A stretch of 64,000 bases of DNA from Vibrio toranzoniae (GCF_024347655.1 NZ_AP025515.1:496001-560000), one strand, 5' to 3'; positions 54,303-63,112 are shown, counted from the stretch's first letter. Numbers and translations: made by a program. The notes: generated by a model not told the origin, from the letters alone.

Positions 54303-54920
54303 TCAACCTCCTGAGCTGACTTTGTTCATCACTATCGTGAAATCCCCTTCTGTGTAACCTTCTATTAAGGAAACATCATCACACAACGTTTTACAGAAGC
54401 GATAAACACCTTGAGGGTGATAACTCATCAAGGTATTGCGCGAAGGATATTGGCTTGAATTGAGCAGATTAAAAATCACAGTCTGATTCGCTAACTCAAA
54501 CATACGAGTGATCATGTTCGTCAGATAGTCGGAATCGCGAGAGATGTAATTCAGTGAACCACTTGCGATAACCACATCGTACGCTTCTAGATTCATCTTA
54601 CTCATGTCACCCGCAATAAACTTGCAGCGAGCTTCGGTGTAATTTTGCTTAGCCTTTTTTAAGAAGTCCGCGTGTTGGTCAACACCCGTATAAGATTGAA
54701 TTCGATAGATACTGTCGAGCAGCTCGAACAACTCTCCATAGCCACAGCCCAAATCCAAAACACTCTTCTTCTCAAAGTCAGCCGAGCGTGCGATGACTTC
54801 GAAGCGACATAATTGGCTCTCTTCGTTAGTCCAACCTAAAGACTTTGCCTTGTCACCCTGCCAACGATTAGTTTGCTTTCGGTGATACCAATACACCTTA
54901 AAACGGTCGCGCCAGTGCAT
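54303..54920 (-). CDS. Class I SAM-dependent methyltransferase
   Basis: A 205-residue protein with a Rossmann methyltransferase fold. Motif I is SVLDLGCGYGELFELL (about residue 53), the acidic strand-2 end is GVDQHADFL, then FIAGDMSK and DVVIASGSLNYI. The substrate is unknown. NRWQGDKAKSLGWTNEESQLCRFEVIARSADF at the N-terminus is a lid-like helical part. It lies downstream of the small membrane protein gene (45 bases) on the same strand, so the two may be co-transcribed. Confidence 0.85.
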   Translation of the reverse strand: MHWRDRFKVYWYHRKQTNRWQGDKAKSLGWTNEESQLCRFEVIARSADFEKKSVLDLGCGYGELFELLDSIYRIQSYTGVDQHADFLKKAKQNYTEARCKFIAGDMSKMNLEAYDVVIASGSLNYISRDSDYLTNMITRMFELANQTVIFNLLNSSQYPSRNTLMSYHPQGVYRFCKTLCDDVSLIEGYTEGDFTIVMNKVSSGG

Positions 54921-54965
54921 TCAAATCTGTCCCACTTCAGTGAACATCCGCATACCTTAATGATA

Positions 54966-55235
54966 TTAAGATTTAGAACTTGAAAAGAAAAGCCCACCAA
55001 TCTTATAACCAATCGCATAACAAACCACAGCAATCGTCACAAACACCAATGCCGAGAAGAAGTACGCCACCGATGCCGCTACGCCAGTGCCCCACACGAC
55101 GCTAAACACCAAACCGAGATAAGCCTCTTGTGGCCACTGAGAGATAGGAAACTGAGTACCACCAGCAATAAGATAAACTACCGCAAACAAGCCGATAAAG
55201 GCAGTGATAAGACCGATAAGAACGCGCATGTTCAT
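54966..55235 (-). CDS. Small integral membrane protein of unknown function
   Basis: An 89-residue protein with about three hydrophobic helices: VLIGLITAFIGLFAVVYLIAGG, YLGLVFSVVWGTGVAASVAYF and SALVFVTIAVVCYAIGYKIGGLF, ending in SSSKS. Translation may start at the first ATG or at MRVLIGLI two codons later. No family recognised. The tandem-repeat region lies directly upstream. Confidence 0.6.
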   Translation of the reverse strand: MNMRVLIGLITAFIGLFAVVYLIAGGTQFPISQWPQEAYLGLVFSVVWGTGVAASVAYFFSALVFVTIAVVCYAIGYKIGGLFFSSSKS

Positions 55236-55280
55236 GGGGAGACCTTTGATTTATTGGACTTGGTTGCTTTTGTTCTGGTC

Positions 55281-55380
55281 AAACCGAATGTTCTAAATCG
55301 AAACCGAATGTTCTAAATCGAAACCGGATGTTCTTGACCGAAACTGAATGTAATTAATCGCAACCTAATGATATTCAAGT
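55281..55380. repeat. 20-bp tandem repeat, five degenerating copies
   Basis: The unit AAACCGAATGTTCTAAATCG occurs at 55281 and 55301 (identical), then AAACCGGATGTTCTTGACCG at 55321, AAACTGAATGTAATTAATCG at 55341 and a more diverged copy at 55361. Partial similarity continues at 55261-55280. The period is exactly 20 bp. It lies just upstream of the small membrane protein gene. Confidence 0.9.
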
Positions 55381-55486
55381 ATATCGAATAAAATGGGCTT
55401 GCTCTATTACTCTTCCGAGTGAGGCTAGCATACGACAGAGCAATGAAAGTAGTGGTTTGAATCTGAATCAACTTAACAAGCAGGCA

Positions 55487-55540
55487 CAAAAAAGCGGACA
55501 CCCTTCTTACATAAACTCCGTAAGCAAGGTCTCCGCTTTT
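55487..55540 (-). terminator. Intrinsic terminator of the nucleoside transporter gene
   Basis: A long hairpin on the minus strand: AAAAGCGGA pairs with TCCGCTTTT, with inner ACCTT/AGGGT and CTTAC/GTAAG, followed by TTTTTTG. Confidence 0.85.
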
Positions 55541-55570
55541 ACGAATCTAATCGCTTTTACTGAGCCGAGC

Positions 55571-56779
55571 TTAAAGCAGGATAAAAATACCCGCTAAACA
55601 TGCACTCATTAGGTTTGCTAACGTACCAGCAACTACTGCTTTCAGGCCTAAGTTTGCTACTTCAGCACGACGCTCAGGTGCCATCACACCGATAGAACCC
55701 AGTTGAATCGCGATAGAGCCAATGTTAGCGAAGCCACACAGAGCAAATGTCACAATCACTTGGCTGTGTTCAGATAACAGCGCTTTGTTCTCAATGAAGT
55801 CGATGAAAGCAACAAACTCGTTCATTACGATCTTCTGACCGATGTAAGAACCCGCCATCAACACTTCATCACTCGGGATACCAATCAGCCACGCTAGCGG
55901 CGAGAACAGGTAACCGAAGATAGCTTGCAGCGTAATACCCGCAAAACCGAACGTCTCACCTAGACTTTCTAGGCCCGTGTTCACCATCGCAATCACACTC
56001 ACGAATGCAATCAACATAGTACCGACAGCCACTGCGACTTTCATACCGTTCATCGCGCCGCTTGCCAATGCATCAATCACATTGCTTTGGTCAGCTTTAT
56101 CTAGCTCAATGTGTTCGTAATCGCTTGGTGTGCTGCGCTCAGGGACAATGATCTTCGCCATCAATAGGCTACCTGGAGCCGCCATGAAACTTGCTGCAAT
56201 AAGGTATTTAAGTTCAACACCTAATCCTGCATAGCCACCAAGTACACTACCCGCAACAGACGCCATACCACCAGCCATTACAGCAAACAGCTCAGAACGA
56301 GTCATAGATTTTAAAAATGGACGAATAAGAAGAGGAGACTCACCCTGAGAAAGGAAGATATTACCGGTTGCAACAAGAGATTCAGCTTTACTTGTTCCCA
56401 GCAGTTTTTGCACCGCTCCGCCCAAGATTTGAATCACTTTCTGCATGATGCCTAAGTAATAAAGCGCAGAGATCAAAGCACTGAAGAAGATAATGATTGG
56501 AAGTACGCGAACCGCGAAAATGAAGCCTTCAGTGGCAAGGTCACCGAAAAGGAAAGCAATACCAGCGTCTGCAAAACCAAGCAGACTAGAAACGCCATTA
56601 CTTAGGCTTGTTAACGCCAACTGTCCCCATGGAAAATACAATACTAGAGCAGCAAAACCAATCTGAAGTAATAGAGCACGAGAGACCGTTTTCCAGTTAA
56701 TCGAAGAACGACTTTCAGACAGCAGGTACGCGCAAGCAATCAGTGCAATAACACCGACAAAACCAAATAGAATATTCAT
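55571..56779 (-). CDS. nupC: Concentrative nucleoside transporter (NupC/CNT family)
   Basis: A 402-residue CNT-family cation-nucleoside symporter, close in size and pattern to the structurally known V. cholerae transporter. Landmarks are AGIAFLFGDLATEGFIFAVRVLPIIIFFSALISALYYLG, GTSKAESLVATGNIFLSQGESPLLIRPFLKSMTRSELFAVMAGGMASVAGSVLGGY (substrate and sodium site QGESPLL), and GSYIGQKIVMNEFVAF with VTFALCGFANIGSIAIQLG in the second half. It takes up nucleosides, probably with sodium. A 437-base upstream region holds a small ORF and a PurR-like box. Confidence 0.93.
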   Translation of the reverse strand: MNILFGFVGVIALIACAYLLSESRSSINWKTVSRALLLQIGFAALVLYFPWGQLALTSLSNGVSSLLGFADAGIAFLFGDLATEGFIFAVRVLPIIIFFSALISALYYLGIMQKVIQILGGAVQKLLGTSKAESLVATGNIFLSQGESPLLIRPFLKSMTRSELFAVMAGGMASVAGSVLGGYAGLGVELKYLIAASFMAAPGSLLMAKIIVPERSTPSDYEHIELDKADQSNVIDALASGAMNGMKVAVAVGTMLIAFVSVIAMVNTGLESLGETFGFAGITLQAIFGYLFSPLAWLIGIPSDEVLMAGSYIGQKIVMNEFVAFIDFIENKALLSEHSQVIVTFALCGFANIGSIAIQLGSIGVMAPERRAEVANLGLKAVVAGTLANLMSACLAGIFILL

Positions 56780-56797
56780 AATATGTCCTAGTAATCC

Positions 56798-56917
56798 TTA
56801 TAGAGTGAACATGAGCCAAGCAAATGACATCAAAGGAACAGGACAAAGAACCGCAAGCAACACGCTACGCGATGAAGGAGCTAACAGAGTTAGCGAATGT
56901 AACAACGAGTTGTTCAT
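56798..56917 (-). CDS. Possible 39-residue leader ORF of nupC
   Basis: On the minus strand AAGGTGATTCTTAC precedes ATG 56917, and the frame encodes a Leu- and Ser-rich hydrophobic peptide (MNNSLLHSLTLLAPSSRSVL...FAWLMFTL) that stops 18 bases before the nupC ATG. The ribosome binding site is fair, and the product could be a small membrane peptide or a translated leader. Family not recognised; the antisense frame is a shadow. Confidence 0.4.
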   Translation of the reverse strand: MNNSLLHSLTLLAPSSRSVLLAVLCPVPLMSFAWLMFTL

Positions 56918-57069
56918 GTAAGAATCACCTTATACAAGCAGTGGAACGCAGCTGGTCCGGTCCGTGGGGTCATTCACATATCCATGTGACGGCTTGTATT
57001 GGCTAAGCACCGGCTTAAAACCGGAAGAGAAGTATAAACAGTTAAGTGAGACTTTCATCACATTTTTTA

Positions 57070-57085
57070 ACGCAAACGTTCGCGC
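57070..57085. promoter_or_regulatory. PurR/LacI-type operator-like site upstream of nupC
   Basis: ACGCAAACGTTCGCGC matches the PurR consensus ACGCAAACGTTTTCGT in its core CGCAAACGTT. It is about 290 bp upstream of the nupC ATG. PurR- or CytR-type control of nucleoside uptake is plausible. Confidence 0.5.
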
Positions 57086-57171
57086 GGTTAAGAATCGTGC
57101 AAAACGGAGTGCTTATCGGAGAGATCTACCGTGACAGTTAAAAATAAGTTAACTAGATCTATGATTTAGCT

Positions 57172-57195
57172 AAAAAGCCACAGCACGTGGCTTTT
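57172..57195 (-). terminator. Intrinsic terminator of the lipoprotein gene
   Basis: AAAAGCCAC and GTGGCTTTT form a 9-bp stem. On the minus strand T-rich TTTTAGC follows. Confidence 0.75.
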
Positions 57196-57216
57196 CTAGA
57201 ATAGGAGCACCAGTAA

Positions 57217-57837
57217 CTAGTTTAGTAAAGCACTTTTTACTTCAACATCTTGGAAGATTTCTTCAAAACGCTGTTTGTAGATAAGCTGCATCTCATTGAT
57301 AATCGCGCCGCCATCCGGAACATCATTCTCACCTTGAAAGTTTTTACTCAGTAACTTCTTACCGGCTTCATCATAAATAATTACATTGACGTTGTACCAA
57401 GAGTTGTCTGTGAACGCGTGGAAATCATACTTCCATTCATTCAAAACGAACATCATAGATTTATTGTCGAACGCTTTCATCTGCTCAACGACTTTAGTTA
57501 TGTCTTCGTTTGGTGTCGTTTCGACTGAGTCCACCGTCACTTGCTGCTTCTTTAAGCCTGCAACGAGCCTATCCGTCAAAAACTGAGACATTGGTTGCTG
57601 AGTCGCCGTATTGTATGAATAAGGTATCCCCAATGAACTGCGAATGATTCCCTCAAACTTTGGTTCTTTATCTTGTTCTAAAACGTATGGACGTTTATCA
57701 ATGACAGCAATAGTCAGCGCTTTATCTTGTGGAACCACACTCAATTGCGGCGCACTTTGTTCCGCAGTTAATACGGTTGCACAGCCGGAAAGCCCAAGCG
57801 ATACTGCAACGAGCAGCAAACTGACGAGTTTTTTCAT
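57217..57837 (-). CDS. Putative lipoprotein of unknown function
   Basis: A 206-residue protein with a lipoprotein signal peptide ending LGLSGC (lipidated cysteine about residue 19). The mature domain, with ALTIAVIDKRPYVLEQDKEPKFEGIIRSSLGIPYSY, MSQFLTDRLVAGLKKQQV and VNVIIYDEAGKKLLSKNFQGEN, looks like an alpha/beta YajG- or LPP20-like periplasmic fold. No enzyme motif. Probably anchored to the outer membrane (Ala at +2). Single gene with its own terminator. Confidence 0.7.
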   Translation of the reverse strand: MKKLVSLLLVAVSLGLSGCATVLTAEQSAPQLSVVPQDKALTIAVIDKRPYVLEQDKEPKFEGIIRSSLGIPYSYNTATQQPMSQFLTDRLVAGLKKQQVTVDSVETTPNEDITKVVEQMKAFDNKSMMFVLNEWKYDFHAFTDNSWYNVNVIIYDEAGKKLLSKNFQGENDVPDGGAIINEMQLIYKQRFEEIFQDVEVKSALLN

Positions 57838-58047
57838 GATATTTACCTATCTTATTGTTTTGAAGGTGGTGTTCTAACAAAAATCTAATCAATCATCAAA
57901 CATTCGCTAAATCAATAATTTATATAAATCTCATTACATAAACCAACTCACATATTGGTAGGGTTATTATTGATAAAATTACTTATAAATTTAAAACAAT
58001 GGTCAGTTGCAAAATAAATTTATTAAACAAATTCAATATGTTCAACA

Positions 58048-58401
58048 TTGCTAGCAAGCAACAAAATCGAAGCTAGCTATGTTGAAGCTATCAAGCAAAA
58101 GCACAAAGATATTGGCGCGTATTATGTTCTAGCGCCAAAGATTGCAATGCCTCATGCTCGTCCTGAAGATGGCGTGAACGAAGCATCACTGCAAGTGACG
58201 GTGTTTAAACACGGTGTTGATTTAGAGTCAGAAGACAACGGAGACGTTTACCTTTCCATTACTCTGGCGGCAATGGATTCAGACAGCCATATCCAGACTA
58301 TTATGGCACTATCAGAGTTGTTCCAAAATGATGATGACATAGATGCCATTATCGCCGCGGAAACAGCGCAAGCGATCATCGAGATCTTAAAACGATACTA
58401 A
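58048..58401 (+). pseudogene. 5'-truncated PTS EIIA component (fructose/mannitol/ascorbate type)
   Basis: The 117 codons match a PTS EIIA type-2 domain from LLASNKIEASYVEAIKQKHKDIGAYYVLAPKIAMPHARPEDGV, which includes the phosphorylated histidine in MPHARPE. The first 25-30 residues of the domain are missing, including the N-terminal helix, and the frame opens only at a TTG with no ribosome binding site. No EIIB or EIIC partner is nearby. It is most likely a remnant of a deleted operon, although weak translation from TTG cannot be excluded. Confidence 0.65.
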
Positions 58402-58445
58402 CCTTGCTCTAACGATCCTGATATTGATCTGATAGACCCCCATTA

Positions 58446-58476
58446 AAAAAGCGATAGCCTCGGCTATCGCTTTCTG
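58446..58476. terminator. Bidirectional intrinsic terminator
   Basis: AAAGCGATAGC and GCTATCGCTTT with a CTCG loop form an 11-bp stem. The T run is better on the minus strand (GCTTTTTTAATG), serving the HD-GYP gene. Confidence 0.8.
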
Positions 58477-58541
58477 TTTCTTATGAGTCATTTTCATCTA
58501 AATTGGTTTAAGGCATCACACCCCAAAAGTACTCGCTAACG

Positions 58542-59807
58542 CTAAAACGCGTACATTCTTTTATCTGTTGATAATTCAAAGCAGTATTCCGAGTGTTTTT
58601 TTAGGCACTCAAACACTTCTCGATCCAACTTATGATTTTCAACAAGGTCAGCCAACATGTTTAAAGACTCTTCTAATGTCATGCCCTGTCGGTAAGGACG
58701 AGACTGAGTTAGCGCTTGGAACACATCCACTACCGCAATAATCCGACTGGGTTGATCCAATTGTTCAGCTGTTTTCCCCATAGGATAACCAGAACCATCC
58801 AATCTTTCATGATGGTTTGATGCCCACTGACAGATCTGGGGCGAGCTAAATAATTCCTGTAACGCAAATCGAGTGTCCGTTGCATGTCGCTTAATACAGC
58901 AATACTCTTCGTCTGTCAGCAAATCATATTTATGAAGAATCTCATTTGGTGTTTGCAGCTTACCTATATCGTGAACCAAACCTGCCAGATAAAGTTTTCG
59001 CTGAGTTGTGTGTGAGTAACCCAGTTGTTTTGCTAAATACTCAGAAAGCTGTCCGACTTTCAAAGAGTGCCTAAAGGTAAATGAACTCTTTGTATCAACG
59101 ACATTGGCAATAAACTCAGCAAAGGCAACCGTCTCATTCAATGACATTTTTTGGGAGAAAAATGGCACAGGCTCAAAGTTATCTCTCATGTTTTCAATGT
59201 AAGGGATCTCCATCGAAAACCAGAAATCATCCAGATCGACCAACTCACACATGTGTTGTACAAGGTTGGTCTCGAACATCTCATTAGCTTGCTCGGTCAA
59301 ACGCTCAATGATGATTGCCTTACCATCTGGGGTTAGGTTCCCATAACGATCAGAAGAGGTGATGCCGTAAAGGTAGTCCACCCTATCGGCCAGCATCACG
59401 ATAGCGGCCAATTCCTTTTCTAACTCACTGATCGGCATCGCCTTAAGCTCAACCCAAGGAGTATGATGATAAAGCACCGGCTTAGCGAATATAGAAAGAA
59501 CTGGGCACTCTTTTAGAATTTGATAACCCTTTTGGCAATGGTGGTAACTTGAGTCTGGCACGAAACCAGAGGTCAAACTGAGGTGTTCATCAATTTGCGA
59601 TACGCCGCAGTCGTGAATTAACCCCAACGAGAATGCAAGTTGCGCCTGCTCCTCTTCCCACCCGACACTCAGAGCGCATCGATACGCTATGTAACCAACT
59701 CTTTGTCCATGATTTTTGCTTTCAAAACCGACGTTATCAAGCGCCTTAGCAATACCAAATAGAGCCTTCCTTAAGTCTACGGTTACGTCCTGGCAATGTT
59801 GATTCAT
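58542..59807 (-). CDS. HD-GYP domain protein with two HD domains (probable c-di-GMP phosphodiesterase)
   Basis: A 421-residue protein with tandem HD-like domains. The N-terminal one has LIHDCGVSQIDEHLSLTS (HD present, rest diverged). The C-terminal one is HD-GYP: FRHSLKVGQLSEYLAKQLGY, LAGLVHDIGKLQTPNEIL (HDIGK), NHHERLDGSGYPMG and RIIAVVDVFQALTQSRPYRQG. The GYP block is intact and most HD-GYP metal ligands can be found, so c-di-GMP breakdown is expected. No membrane helices. The start has a weak ribosome binding site. It appears monocistronic. Confidence 0.85.
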   Translation of the reverse strand: MNQHCQDVTVDLRKALFGIAKALDNVGFESKNHGQRVGYIAYRCALSVGWEEEQAQLAFSLGLIHDCGVSQIDEHLSLTSGFVPDSSYHHCQKGYQILKECPVLSIFAKPVLYHHTPWVELKAMPISELEKELAAIVMLADRVDYLYGITSSDRYGNLTPDGKAIIIERLTEQANEMFETNLVQHMCELVDLDDFWFSMEIPYIENMRDNFEPVPFFSQKMSLNETVAFAEFIANVVDTKSSFTFRHSLKVGQLSEYLAKQLGYSHTTQRKLYLAGLVHDIGKLQTPNEILHKYDLLTDEEYCCIKRHATDTRFALQELFSSPQICQWASNHHERLDGSGYPMGKTAEQLDQPSRIIAVVDVFQALTQSRPYRQGMTLEESLNMLADLVENHKLDREVFECLKKHSEYCFELSTDKRMYAF

Positions 59808-60033
59808 TAATTAAGCCTAGAATTTTTATAGTTTTTATATATTTAATCTGCCAATACTAATGCATAGTTAATGATTATATACACAACTATTGTAAGGTTT
59901 AATGAGTTTCGTGATAGATTTAACGTATAACGAAAAATTCGTGCCACAATGTATTGCATATTAAAAATCATGCAGCACTATATCCTACCGATCAAGGTTG
60001 ACAGAAATCAGCAATCATAAGAAAAGGAAAGAC

Positions 60034-60573
60034 ATGTTTAAAACAGTTATCGATAACGAACTATCCATTGCATTGGTTGAAGAGAGCTTCGCTTCTCATT
60101 ACGCGGACATCTCACAAAACCAGAATGAGTACCTGAGCCAATGGCTTGCGTGGCCGCCACATTGTAAAACCGAGCAAGATTTTAGGATCTTCATCCAACG
60201 TTCGCTGCACGATTACGCAGAAGGCCAAAGCATGACCTGTGCGATTGTGTATAAAGATAATATCGTCGGTAACTGTAGCTTCAACACCATTGATCACAAC
60301 AAGCAGAAAGTCACGATAGGCTATTGGCTGTCTGAACCGTACCAAGGAAAAGGGATTGTTACCCGTGTGGTCGAGAAGTTGATTGATATTGCTTTTAATA
60401 AGTTAGATATGGAAAAGGTCGAGATATCAGCGGCAACAGGTAACCAAAGCAGCCGTAAGGTTTGTGAGCGCTTACATTTCACATTAGAAGGCATCATCAC
60501 TCGTGACGAAAACTTGAATGGTCGCATCGTTGACCACGCTATTTATGGCCTTCATCGTTCCAGGCGGTCATAA
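60034..60573 (+). CDS. GNAT acetyltransferase (RimJ/RimL-like)
   Basis: A 179-residue GNAT-fold acetyltransferase. NEYLSQWLAWP is the N-terminal substrate region, VGNCSFNTIDHNKQKVTIGYWLSEPYQGKGIVTRVVEKLIDIAF carries the acetyl-CoA pyrophosphate loop (QGKGIVT), and VEISAATGNQSSRKVCERLHFTLEGIITRDENLNGRIVDHAIYGL ends the fold. It resembles ribosomal-protein alanine acetyltransferases and YdaF/RimL relatives; the substrate is unknown. AAGGAAAGAC precedes ATG 60034, so the open frame upstream is not used. Confidence 0.85.
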   Translation: MFKTVIDNELSIALVEESFASHYADISQNQNEYLSQWLAWPPHCKTEQDFRIFIQRSLHDYAEGQSMTCAIVYKDNIVGNCSFNTIDHNKQKVTIGYWLSEPYQGKGIVTRVVEKLIDIAFNKLDMEKVEISAATGNQSSRKVCERLHFTLEGIITRDENLNGRIVDHAIYGLHRSRRS

Positions 60574-61351
60574 CACTTAAGTTTAATTGACCCCTAATAA
60601 CCCAAACGTCAACGAATAACGGGATACACATACTAGCGTTTTTAAATTTACCAATAATTAATATCCACAGCATTAATTTATTAGATAAGCTGACAATATT
60701 AATATACCTAAAACGATACCGCTCGTTTAGCCATCAACTCAATTATTAACTTTCCTATTTAATTAATAATTAGGGAACAAAATCTAAAGTAACTAAAAAT
60801 CACTTTAGGCGACAACTAGTATACAACGTCAACAATCATCCAATATATTTAATTACCAAAAAGCCATGCCCTAAATCCAATAACGACCACATAATAAAAA
60901 TAAATTAATATTTATCACCTATTCGACATTGTATTTTAAATAAACAGATGAGTTTTATTAATTATATATAAACTCAACCATCCTATTTTATTTATAAAAA
61001 CCTTACAATTATTAAATATCAATAGAAAAACAAAGACAAAAAATTAATTAGAACACTCTGAATTTCGATATGGAAGCCATAAGATACAGCCTTAGAAATG
61101 GATAAATACCAAAATAGACGGATAAATCCTCTTTACCTCTTGTAAATCATAGACTTTCATTTATAAATTTAAGCTTTGAGTGGGCACCTTCACAGACTTT
61201 CGTTAAGGTAAAAATTCTGCGATTAGTATCAACATCTTAAGAAAAATAGTGACATTTTAGTTGTGTTATTTAAAAAGTCTTGGGGTGAATAAAAGTCCTA
61301 GTTATTAAATATCAATCATATAAATAGTAAATATCACTTAGGAGTTGAGTT
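60574..61351. other. Long AT-rich intergenic region, no gene seen
   Basis: 778 bases of unusually A/T-rich sequence upstream of the winged-helix EAL gene. No ORF of coding character, no strong terminator and no repeat was found. The composition resembles H-NS-silenced or horizontally acquired promoter DNA. Confidence 0.45.
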
Positions 61352-63112
61352 ATGCACTGTTCTTTCAACATAAATAAAAACGATGAGAGCTTGCAACTAA
61401 TTTATAACGAAGAGAAAATCTATATAAAAATAAACAGTAATAAGATATCAGAGGAAAGGCTCAATAGTAAAGAGAGTTTTGTCTTTAAGTACCTTATCGA
61501 AAATTCATCAATATCAAACCCTCAGTCTGCACGAGATGTTGAAGAATCCTTTAAATTACACTTTGATGAAGAGTTCAGCTTATACGCCTTAAAAAATATT
61601 ATTGCTTCGATTAGAAAGAAATATCGGAACCTGTGTAAGAAATCAAAAATTAATAGTAATAGCGAACTTATCTCAAATTTATACAAGGTAGGCTACTTTA
61701 TAGATTTAGATAAAAGCTCAGAAAACTGCATAGCACCAAAGCACAGCATCACCCCATTCAAACCCAACCATATCGAACTATTAAAGCTGATGATCAACAC
61801 CTATCAGAAGGATTTGATCAAAGCGTTGATAACCGTCGTCACTATTTCTTCATTTTTTCTATTTGCTATCTACTTTTTCCAGATCCTTTATACGACGAAG
61901 ATTGCAAGCGAATATAGCGAGAACACAAAGCTGATAGCGGAAGAAGTCATGAACTACGGCTGTGGTAGCCAAGTGTCGGTGCACGCGTTAAGGCACTCAC
62001 TCAACATTGATTCGGTGCTCCTGACAACACCTTATCGTTCCTGTTATATCTCTAAAACACGCTCGGAAATGGTAAAGCTCGATCAAATTGATGATTTTTA
62101 CAACAGTGCAGATTTCTCGTACTCACATTTCGCCGATCACGAACATAATATTGACCTTACAGTGCGGATTTCTAAACGTCCTATTGAAGCTCGGTACAAA
62201 AATTCATTGTTACCGCTGCTAGTCGATTCAGTCTCTATCCAAAAAAATGATAACGATATCTTGAACCTTGGCGAAAGCAATCAGCCTATTTATCAAACCT
62301 CACTTTCAACTGGCGCATCCATCACGTTCTACAGTGACAATGTTGTTGAATTGTGGGCTGCACTTGCTCTGCTGCTCGCCACACTACTTTATCGCTCTTA
62401 CATTTTGGGCTTTATTACTTACATGTATCGTTGGAGACATATCTCCTTTGAGGAAGAGCCAATAATCAACACAAAAGACAACACCGTTTTATACTACGAG
62501 TTGTTGTCGAGAGTTCATAACGTTGGCGTCCTGAGCTTCATCAACACGATGAGACGTACCAATTTATTGACTTTTCATACTATTTTAATCATTGAAACGG
62601 TCAAAAACGCTAAGTTAAACAACAACCATGAGATCTATGGTGTCAATGTATGTCCGAGTGCTTTGGTAGGCTCTAATTTTGAAAAACTCAGAGAACATTT
62701 ATTAACATTGGAAGCAAATGAATTTGTCGTAGAGATTACTGAGTACTCGAACATTGGTTATGGCTGTGAGGTCATCGACAACATCAAAGAAGTTAAAGAA
62801 CTTGGTATAACCATTGCGTTGGATGACTTTGGCACTGGCAATAACAATATCGAAATCATTAGTATTATCTCTCCTCGTTACCTAAAACTGGATCGTTGTT
62901 TTGTTAAAGACATCGAATCAGGTGAACATCATCAAGGTGTATTGCTAAACATCTCGGAAATAGGTCGCTTATCAAACATCACTATGATTTACGAAGGTGT
63001 AGAAACCCGCAGACAACAATACATCTTATGTCAACTCGGCTACAACTTACATCAAGGTTACCTGTATAGCAGACCCAATAATTCAAAGGAGATAACCTCT
63101 GACCCTATTTGA
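61352..63112 (+). CDS. Winged-helix, membrane-spanning EAL protein (ToxR-like N-terminus, c-di-GMP phosphodiesterase C-terminus)
   Basis: A 586-residue protein with an unusual layout. Residues about 25-118 form an OmpR/ToxR-type winged helix (LNSKESFVFKYLIENS, YALKNIIASIRKKYRNL, SNLYKVGYFIDLD). One helix at about 155-180 leads to a periplasmic domain (about 180-330), and a second helix at about 330-352 returns to a cytoplasmic EAL domain. The EAL residues appear intact: YYELLSRVHN, GVNVCPSAL, VVEITEYS, ALDDFGTGNN, YLKLDRCFV, YEGVET and HQGYLYSRP. It may therefore bind DNA and degrade c-di-GMP at the membrane. AGGAGTTGAGTT precedes the ATG. Confidence 0.82.
   Translation: MHCSFNINKNDESLQLIYNEEKIYIKINSNKISEERLNSKESFVFKYLIENSSISNPQSARDVEESFKLHFDEEFSLYALKNIIASIRKKYRNLCKKSKINSNSELISNLYKVGYFIDLDKSSENCIAPKHSITPFKPNHIELLKLMINTYQKDLIKALITVVTISSFFLFAIYFFQILYTTKIASEYSENTKLIAEEVMNYGCGSQVSVHALRHSLNIDSVLLTTPYRSCYISKTRSEMVKLDQIDDFYNSADFSYSHFADHEHNIDLTVRISKRPIEARYKNSLLPLLVDSVSIQKNDNDILNLGESNQPIYQTSLSTGASITFYSDNVVELWAALALLLATLLYRSYILGFITYMYRWRHISFEEEPIINTKDNTVLYYELLSRVHNVGVLSFINTMRRTNLLTFHTILIIETVKNAKLNNNHEIYGVNVCPSALVGSNFEKLREHLLTLEANEFVVEITEYSNIGYGCEVIDNIKEVKELGITIALDDFGTGNNNIEIISIISPRYLKLDRCFVKDIESGEHHQGVLLNISEIGRLSNITMIYEGVETRRQQYILCQLGYNLHQGYLYSRPNNSKEITSDPI

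Larger units (their letters stand above)
56918..57216. other. Remaining nupC upstream region, structured but unassigned
   Basis: On the minus strand it contains CCGGTTTTAAGCCGG and CACATGGATATGTG, two small hairpins, and GGTCCGGTCCGTGGGGTC. These could be a structured leader RNA. I see no purine-riboswitch core. The PurR-like box and the lipoprotein-gene terminator also lie here. Confidence 0.35.

Noticed and set aside
56824..57006. 60-codon plus-strand frame in the nupC upstream region
   Set aside because: It is antisense to the nupC leader and to the small minus-strand ORF, which has a better ribosome binding site; no coding signature.
56780..57216. Purine or other known riboswitch before the nucleoside transporter
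   Set aside because: The conserved purine-aptamer core bases and three-way junction are not present; the hairpins seen are short and generic.
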